Position numbers and translations under genes: made by a program. From NCBI GenBank assembly GCA_003013855.2, contig ML058507.1:4960001-5024000 (forward strand): a DNA stretch of 64,000 bases, in the 5' to 3' direction. The notes beneath the pieces are model-generated. The model worked only from the letters and a program-made list of their open reading frames with translations. It was not told where the DNA came from and did no database searches. This document shows positions 57,059 to 64,000 of the stretch, piece by piece. Numbering within the stretch: position 1 is the first letter of the stretch; every line of letters begins with the position of its first letter. The DNA comes from Liriodendron chinense. Its lineage: Eukaryota; Streptophyta; Magnoliopsida; Magnoliales; Magnoliaceae.

Positions 57059-60000
57059 TCAATCCTGATAAACAGGATCTTCCAAAGGGGTGGATTCCTC
57101 CTCTGGGGCAAATTCCTCAAGAAAGGGCTTCAAACGCTGCCCGTTTACTTTAAATACATTTCCATTTTTGGGGTTCTCAATCTCAATAGCCCCATGAGGG
57201 TAAACAGTTTTGACTACAAAAGGGTCGGTCCATCGAGATTTAAGCTTTCCTGGAAACAGATGTAGCCTAGAATTGTACAAAAGAACTTTCTGAGATGGTT
57301 CGAAAGATCTTCAAAGGATATTCCTGTCATGGAATACCTTCGTTCGTTCCTTGTATATTTTAGCATTATCATAAGCCTCATTTCGGATTTCCTCCAACTC
57401 ATTCAGCTGGAGTTTGCGAAGCGAGCTGGCCTTATCAAGATTGAAATTGAATTTCTTTATAGTCCAATAGGCTTTATGCTCCAACTCCACAGGTAGATGG
57501 CAAGCTTTCCTATAGACTATAGGGAGACATTCCAATCGGGGTTTTGTATGCTGTACGATAAGCCCACAATGCATCGGTTAGTCTGAGAGACCAATCCTTG
57601 CGGTCTGGATTCACCATTTTTTCTAAGATATGTTTGATTTCCCTGTTGGAAACTTCCGCTTGACCACTTGTTTGTGGGTGATAGGGCGTACTCACCTTAT
57701 GTGTGACACCATATCTCTTCATCAAAGCCTCGAAAGGTTTGTTACAGAAGTGTGTACCCCCATCATCGATAATGGCTCGAGGCGTCCCAAATCTTGATAG
57801 AATATTCTCTTTTAGAAATCGTAGAACCGTTTTGTGATCATTGGTTCTACACGGGATTGCCTTAACCCATTTGGAGACATAATCGACAGCCAATAGGATA
57901 TACAGATATCCAAATGAGAAAGGGAATGGTCCCATGAAATCGATGCCCCAACAGTCAAAAACTTCGATGATCAATATCGGATTAAAGGCATCATATTTCT
58001 ATGGGAGATTCCTCCCAACTTCTGACAACGGTCACATGCTTTGCAAAAAACATGGGTGTCCTTGGATATTGAAGGCCAGTAGAAACCGCACTGGAGAATC
58101 TTGGCAGCGGTTTTCTTAGAAGAGAAATGACCACCACATGCTTAAGAATGGCAAAAGGAGATGACATTGGTTTGTCCATTATCTGGAACACACCTCCTTA
58201 TGATCTGATCTGGGCAGTATTTGAACAAATACGGATCATCCCAGAAAAAGTTGCGTACCTCTGTGAAAAATTTCCTTTTATCTTGTGGGGTCCAATGACT
58301 CAGAATTCTACCTGCAGCAAGATAGTTAACAATGTCAGCAAGCCAACGTTGATAAGAGACTTCAAACAACTGTTCATCAAGGAAAGTGTCCTTTATCGGT
58401 GTCGTCTCTACGGAATCAGAGAGTACTAGGCGAGATAAGTGATTAGCCACTACGTTTTCTACTCCCTTTTTGTCTCGGATCTCAAGGTCGAATTCTAGGA
58501 GCAAAAGGATCCACCTGAGCAAGCGAGGCTTAGCATCTTTCTTAGAAAGAAGATACTTGAGAGCCGCATGATCAGTAAAAATCACAATTTTGGACCCAAT
58601 CAAGTAGGACCTGAACTTGTCAAGTGCAAAGACTACGTCAAGGAGTTCCTTTTCCGTAGTAGAGTAGTTTACTTGCGCACTGTTCAAGGTTCTACTTGCG
58701 TAGTATATAACATAGGGCTTCTTGTCTTTTCTTTGCCCCAAAACTGCCCCAACAGCGTAGTCACTTGCGTCACACATGATTTCAAAAGGTATAGTCCAAT
58801 CGGGTGGTTGCATTATCGGTGCGCTGGTCAACATGCCTTTAAGCTTGGTGAAAGCTTCTTGGCAATCATTGGTCCACTCAAATGGAGCATCCTTTTGCAG
58901 GAGATTGCATAATGGACGAGAGATATGATTGAAGTCCTTTATAAATCTCCTATAGAATACTGCATGACCCAAAAAAGAACGAATGTTTCGTACACTTATG
59001 GGGTCTGGTAGGTTGGCAATTAAGTCGATCTTTGCCTTGTCTACTTCTATTCCGTTGGACGAAATATTATGTCCAAGAACAATTCCCTTTTGAACCATAA
59101 AATGACACTTTTCCCAATTCAAAACACGATTCTTTTCTTCACACCTTGTCAAGACCAATTGTAAATGGTTCAAACATTCATCAAAGGAACAACCAAATAC
59201 CGAGAAGTCGTCCATGAAGACTTCCAAGAAATGTCCAACCATGTCAGAGAAATGCTGAGCATGCACCTCTGAAAAGTTGCAGGAGCATTACACAGTCCGA
59301 AAGGCATCCTCTTGTATGCAAAGGTGCCAAATGGACAAGTGAATGTGGTTTTCTCTTGATCTTCTAGGGCGATCTCTATTTGGTTGTATCCAGAGTACCC
59401 ATCTAGGAAACAGTAATAGGAGTGACCAGCTAACCTCTCTAACATTTGATCAATGAATGGTAAAGGAAAGCGGTCCTTCCTAGTAACAGTATTCAGTTTC
59501 CTATAGTCGATACACATTCTCCAACCAGTAGTGACTCTGGTTGGCACCAACTCATTGTCTGCATTCGCAACTATGGTAACTCCAGATTTTTTAGGTACCA
59601 CTTGGGTTGGACTTACCCATTGGCTATCTGAAATAGGGTAGATGATACCCACATCCAATAGCTTGAGGACCTCGGCTCTAACCACTTCAGTCATGTTTGG
59701 ATTCAATCTCCGTTGTGGTTGTCTAGAGGGTTTAGCATTCTCCTCGAGGTGTATCCTATGGGTACAAATCAGGGGATCAATTCCCTTGATGTCAGCAATT
59801 GTCCAACCTATGGCATCCTTGTGTTCCTTGAGAACATTGATCAATTTGTTTTCTTGGTCTTTATCAAGGTGAGATGAAATAACCACAGGAAAAGTATTGC
59901 CTTGACCAAAGTATGTATATTTCAATTCCAAAGGTAATGGCTTCAGGTCGAGCTTTGGTGCTTCAATTCTTGATGGTAGAGGTCATGAATCATTTAGAGA

Positions 60001-60158
60001 GAGTTTTTCAAAATGAGGCCTCCACTGGTTTGTATCATGTACAAGGGTGGATTCTAACAATCCATTCACCACTTCCAAAATTGTCTCATCATCAGAATCA
60101 ACAAAGTGGGCTAGACATGCTTCTAAGGGTTTAGACAGAGAGGTTAAAAGGAATTCTT
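57059..60158 (-). pseudogene. Athila pol (RT, RNase H, integrase), broken
   Basis: The linker end carries ELKYTYFGQGNTFPVVIS. The RT blocks are WRMCIDYRKLNTVTRKDRFP, LDGYSGYNQIEIA, and MPFGLCNAPATFQRCM, with the catalytic FMDDFSVFG in the next frame near 59215. RNase H is at about 58800-58500 (CDASDYAVGAVLGQ, TDHAALKYLL). Integrase has a zinc region near 58100 (FCKACDRCQKLG), DFMGPFPFSF, AIIDDGGTHF, and TSGQAEVSNREIK (the Asp-Asp-Glu core), ending in VKTVYPHGAIEIENP. A stop near 59980 and frameshifts near 59265, 58140, 57980 and 57310-57570 disable it. Confidence 0.9.
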
Positions 60159-60391
60159 CGTACAAAGCTCCTCAAGGGACAATATTAGACCAGTCTGTCG
60201 ACCCTACTACCACACAATCTCTCCTCTATCCTATCCTGGATGGATATGTCCCTCTCCAAAGTCAGGAAAGACGCTTTCTCTATCTTTTCCCTTGTTATTA
60301 ATGATCATTCCACATTGCATTGACTATCAATAGAATTTTCATCTTTTTCTTTACATGTGTGAGGATCACATGGGTAGGGTTTAGGCTAGGC
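60159..60391 (-). repeat. LTR fragment, second copy of 44330-44561
   Basis: About 233 bases are closely similar to 44330-44561, from ACAAAGCTCCTCA to GGGTTTAGGCTA, in the same orientation. The LTR part ends at about 60332 and the rest is internal sequence of that family. Confidence 0.85.
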
Positions 60392-60807
60392 TAGTGTTGT
60401 GTAGAGAAAAACCATGGACATGACAGCATAAAAGATGGTATCCTTGACATGCCAATGATTTCTTGTTCAGGACTCCACCACTAGTGGGCCATGTAACTAG
60501 CTGCCAAATCTTTCGACTCAATGGTGTTTTGTGGAAAGCGTTATGTTTGGAGGAGATAAAGAGAAAGCCAGACAAAAGATATAAATGCAGTTCTGCTATA
60601 TGCAAGTGGCTGCAGCTGCATAGATGAGGGTGTCCGCCTGTGGAGGAAATGGCTTCAAATGGAATTTCCTCCAACTCGGTCCTAATCATGGCCTCGCTCT
60701 TAATCTCTTTATCCTCACCCTTGATTGTCTTATCCACCTGCACCATGTATGATACATCTTCAGAAGTGAAGAACTCACAGAGGGGCCCACCATAAAGATC
60801 ACTTGTA
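60392..60807 (-). other. Unclassified sequence with an open frame
   Basis: On the minus strand 60824-60381 is open for 147 codons (contains KGEDKEIKSEAMIRTELEEI). No family is recognised. It may be internal sequence of the LTR element at 60159-60391 or a chance frame. Confidence 0.3.
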
Positions 60808-61440
60808 CAAAAAATCATGCTCATCCACCCATTTGTAGGTCCACTCTATGTACACCAAATCAGACCATGGGCCACTGGTATAGCCTTCCTGATGAGCGAA
60901 TCAGCCCGGTCTTCGCGCCAGGCAATCTTCATAGAGAGGCCCACCATTTACATAAACCGGATGCTCTACGGGAAAGCCACGGCCGCATGCTTAGCATACT
61001 AACCGGCTGTGGGCTATCAATTCTCCCTTCCTCATGCCTACCAAGGGAAATGGTTTTAGTTCAAAGCAACGTAGGGAATTTGTGTAGTATATTTTCTCAT
61101 GAACCCTTAATAGGTAGTGGGTCCCTTTCACTTGTGACCTTTGATAACTTAGGGTGGCAAGATTAAAATGGGCCTCACTTCCTACCACTAACCAATCTCA
61201 AACCGTACGATTATATATAGTTCCACCAAGTTTGAATTTTCCTGTTAAATATGGCTGAAGACTGTGACAAGCAAGACACATGATTCAACGCGGCGGCGTA
61301 ACATTCTATTTCCAATCTCCATACGTTTTTACATATCAGAGACAAAGAATGAAGTAGATTCAAATCCCAGGTTGACCGTACCATAGGAAACAACAGTATT
61401 GACCATTAAAAACTTCTTTCTCTTCTATGGCCCACCAGAT
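60808..61440 (+). repeat. Second copy of the dispersed repeat at 22862-23404
   Basis: It shares long blocks with 22862-23404, with small indels (for example extra GGCCACTGGTATAGCC.. near 60872). Confidence 0.8.
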
Positions 61441-61572
61441 TTCTAGATCAGGTTGAAAGTTGGGCCTCGAAGATTTTTCAAGGTGCTGCATCACGTGGAC
61501 GGCTCAGATTTTGGGGACTCGACACGTTAGTCCTCAAAAATTTTCTCACAAGTCCTCGTGAGAGATGGTTAA
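61441..61572. other. Short flank between repeats
   Basis: Non-coding; it continues in the style of the dispersed repeat. Confidence 0.4.
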
Positions 61573-61580
61573 CAGGTGAG

Positions 61581-62023
61581 TATGGCTGTAAATGGTCGGG
61601 TTCGGGGTGGATTTAGCCAAAACCAGACCCGCCCATTTACTAAATCTGGGTCCAAATTTTAGACCCAGACCCTTTTACTAAATGGGCGGGTCTGAGTCAA
61701 CCTATCAGACCCATTTATAAATTGGTCGGGTCTAATGGGTCTGGGTCTAGATCTAGTATGCAAGCATTTTAACAAGGCTTAAAATCGGGTTTGGACGGGT
61801 TTGGGTGGGATGGGTCCCTTGAAACATAGACCAAACCCGCCCACTTACTAAATGCGTTTGGGTCGGGCCTACTATAAAGGAAAGTAGACCCAGACTCGTT
61901 TAGCAAATGGGTATGTTCTTGGACCCAAACACGTACGATTTAACAAATGGGTCGGGTCAGGTCAGGTCTAAATGAGTTGGGTCTGGGTACCCCATCGGGT
62001 CTGCTGACCCATTTACAGCCCTA
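61581..62023. mobile_element. hAT-like MITE with perfect 8-bp target duplication, 443 bp
   Basis: Terminal inverted repeats TATGGCTGTAAATGG and CATTTACAGCCCTA are flanked by CAGGTGAG at 61573-61580 and again at 62024-62031. There is no coding capacity. It is the same family as 41496-42032. Confidence 0.9.
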
Positions 62024-62070
62024 CAGGTGAGCATTCCTCTCTCTCTATATATATGAAAAGGTGCTATGCG

Positions 62071-62565
62071 CTCAACCTCATGGGAAGTTCCCATGAGGTT
62101 GAGCTGTGTGGGCCCCACTGTGATATGTGATGGGCATCCACACCATGCATTTGGTGGGTAACCTGATCCAAAAATCAGCTATATCTAGAACTTAAGTGGG
62201 CCATACCAACTGAAAGAGTGTAAAATCATGCCTACAACATCTAAAAGCACTTGTTGGGGCCCACCTGAGTTTTGGATATGGTTGAAACTTGGTGTGACCT
62301 GTTGTTAAGTGGGACACACACAATGGATGGGCTGGATTTCTCAACCACATCTCAGTCGATCCTATAAACAATCATGAAGATTTCAATGAGTGGATATCTA
62401 CTCTTAACTATTGTCTATGGTGTAGCTCACCCAAGTCATATGGATTGGCCTGAGTTTTAGGCCCATGGCCCACCACGGAATGGTGCATCTGACTGATTGT
62501 GTGGATGCCCATCATACATCACAGTGGGGCCCACACAGCTCAACCTCATGGGAAGTTCCCATGAT
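62071..62565. mobile_element. Foldback-type MITE with long inverted repeats
   Basis: The left arm from 62071 (CTCAACCTCATGGGAAGTTC, then CTGTGTGGGCCCCACTGTGA) is repeated inverted at 62501-62565 (GATGCCCATCATACATCACA, then GTGGGGCCCACACAGCTC). The left arm holds a 16-base perfect palindrome arm around 62087. A target duplication is not evident. Confidence 0.75.
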
Positions 62566-63044
62566 GTGTGATGAGTCCTCAAAAATCTCTCACAAGTTAT
62601 ATATACATATATATATATGGGGCCCCGCTGTGATGTGTGTCAAACATCTACCCCATCAGTCAGATGCATCATTCCATGGTGGGCCATGGTCTTAAAAATC
62701 AGGTCAATCCACAACTTGTTAGTGCACTTTTCTGTGGCATATTAGTGCACCTTGTTTGTCAATCACTTAGGTCAGTGAGTCTAGTGTCGGTTGAGCTTAA
62801 TGAAGATGAAGACCGAAGACTCAAGTGGCCCTGCTGCATTAAGGAAGAAGAATCAGGTAAAAGTGATGCCTTGGTGTGCCTTAACATTGACCAAAACCTA
62901 ACCCTTAACCTCTTAGATGACTTACACCAACTAGGTATACCCTTAGTCATCATCATTAGTCTTATAACTTCATGAAGAACATGATAAGTTAGACTAATTA
63001 AAGAGGTGGAAGCTGCGGTAATCAAAACAGCTCAAACAGCAGTT

Positions 63045-63335
63045 TCTGATTGATCTCCGATCAATCGGACATTGGCTCTGATAGGACTCCGATCAATCGG
63101 ACAGAAGTTTCGATCAATCGAAATTTGTTCCAGCAAAATTTAAAAATCCTCTGGACAAATTTTTGATCAAATGGACATACTTCCGATCCATCGGAAGGGG
63201 ACCATCCAATCAATCGGACAGTGATCCGATCAATCGGAATATCTTCCAGAGATGTCACTGGATAGATTTTTTATTAATCGGACATGTCTCCGATCAATCG
63301 GACTGGTCTCCGATCAATCGGAGATGCGCGAATCT
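63045..63335. repeat. TCCGATCAATCGGA palindrome cluster
   Basis: The 14-base palindrome TCCGATCAATCGGA or one-mismatch forms occur about nine times in 290 bases (for example 63055, 63087, 63108, 63186, 63206, 63225, 63289, 63309). Similar clusters with CGACCGGTCG cores lie inside LTRs at 22138 and 44183, so this is probably LTR regulatory sequence of an element whose borders are not found. Confidence 0.75.
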
Positions 63336-64000
63336 GCCTGTTTTTTTACCGTTGGAAGAAAATCTATTTAAGATGGGGGATTCATTTTTTAGCAAAAGAG
63401 AGGGAATTTTGAGGAGATAGAAGCCACCATTGCTAGAGACTATCAGAGGCTCTATCCCAAACCCATAGCAAGCCATTCTCCTTGTGTTTTCATCACAAGC
63501 TTGGGCCATTCAATGGCATCTTGAGAATGGACTTGTTCCCTCTTGATTCCTAGGGTTTAGACACCTTGATCATAGTTAAATCCCTTGTTTAAACACTACC
63601 TAGGAGTCCATATAGGTGTATTCCTCTAGAAAACCTATTTTCTACCATTTGTAGAGGATTCACCATTCCCTAGCACCTTGGGCATCTCCAATGGAGCATC
63701 ACATGTAAGGTAGCTGATCTTGGAGCTGAAGCCTTGGTAAAGCAGCGGCGTCAAAGATCGGGGGAGCACAAGGGGAGTTGATTCAAGCACGGGAGAGCGA
63801 GAAGAAGCAACCCAAAGCGGCGCTACAAAGGGGCTCAATCCGACAAGTAAGGTTGTCTTGTTAGGAGTCCATCCACTCAATTCCCTGTGGGATTTGAGTG
63901 TAGAGTTTGTTTGACAAACTCGATCTAGGGTCATTAGTCGATCCTCGGCCTGTTAGTCGGCCTAAATTCAGGGACGTCAACCTTTCCTTGGCTCGTTAGT
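63336..64000. other. Unassigned right end of window
   Basis: No gene is recognised. Text such as CTATCCCAAACCCATAGCAAG and GGACTTGTTCCCTCTTGATT is compatible with the R-U5 part of an LTR continuing from the palindrome cluster, but no border or partner LTR is visible. Confidence 0.35.

Larger units (their letters stand above)
52059..60158 (-). mobile_element. Athila-lineage Ty3/Gypsy element, 5'-truncated
   Basis: On the minus strand the order is: end of the protease-RT linker, RT, RNase H, integrase, a 1.5-kb 3' region, polypurine tract and a long 3' LTR. RT and integrase sequences (IADIKGIDPLICTHRIHLEE, IIYPISDSQWVSPTQVVPKK, PRAIIDDGGTHFCN) are of the Athila type. At 60158/60159 the element breaks and joins an LTR fragment of another family, so gag, protease and the 5' LTR are missing. 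Confidence 0.85.

Noticed and set aside
44562..60391. One giant CACTA-2 spanning to the repeat at 60 kb
   Set aside because: The sequence at 60391 continues the LTR-family flank without a CACTA terminus, and an Athila element with its own borders lies between.
1..64000. tRNA or rRNA genes
   Set aside because: None was recognised by eye. Short matches to tRNA 3' ends are retrotransposon primer sites.

Overview
This is nuclear DNA from a flowering plant with a large, transposon-packed genome. The evidence is spliced host genes with GT..AG introns, plant-specific Ty3/Gypsy lineages (Tat, Athila and a chromovirus), CACTA and hAT elements, and many dispersed repeats. Non-TE genes are few. They are the 3' end of an RNA cytidine acetyltransferase gene at the left edge (74-1172), an apparently intact two-exon root-cap-domain secreted protein gene on the minus strand (42267-39857), and a broken paralogue of that gene around 4.0-4.2 and 21.7 kb. 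Species cannot be fixed from the sequence.

Layout. At 4181-21715 a 17.5-kb Tat-lineage Gypsy element lies on the minus strand. It has 2.2-2.3-kb LTRs and a 5-bp target duplication, and it carries an extra antisense, intron-containing gene of plant-mobile-domain type with its own TATA box. It inserted into exon 1 of the root-cap paralogue. At 22.10-22.74 kb there is a probable solo LTR. At 23405-38829 a 15.4-kb non-autonomous CACTA element has subterminal TTCGACGG hairpin repeats at both ends and an AAT/AAT duplication. It carries minus-strand exon fragments, including two of the ADP-glucose pyrophosphorylase large subunit, so it is a gene-capturing (Pack-type) CACTA. A young but coding-dead chromovirus (29802-34964) is nested inside it. 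At 39.86-42.36 kb is the intact root-cap gene, with a hAT-like MITE in its intron. At 43.64-44.50 kb is an LTR fragment, and a second CACTA element starting at 44562 is inserted next to it; its transposase genes are decayed and partly fused. At 48.45-51.06 kb there is a 2.6-kb TTTAGG-type array, followed by a three-copy tandem repeat. At 52.06-60.16 kb is a 5'-truncated Athila element on the minus strand. From 60.16 kb to the end are repeat fragments, MITEs and a palindrome-rich, LTR-like segment.

The most striking observation is a block of roughly 2.3-2.4 kb ending exactly at base 5056. It reads as the base-by-base complement, not the reverse complement, of what it should be. The first 876 bases of the left LTR (4181-5056) match the complement of the first 876 bases of the right LTR (19526-20401) in the same direction and at one constant offset of 15345. 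From 5057 the two LTRs match directly. The same complemented reading restores the 5-bp target duplication, a TATA box and the start of the root-cap paralogue. No known rearrangement makes a parallel complement, so this is most likely an assembly or data-handling fault. Annotation of about 2.65-5.06 kb must be read through it.

The inferred nesting order is: Tat inside the root-cap paralogue; chromovirus inside CACTA-1, which lies inside a dispersed repeat; and CACTA-2 inside a decayed LTR element.
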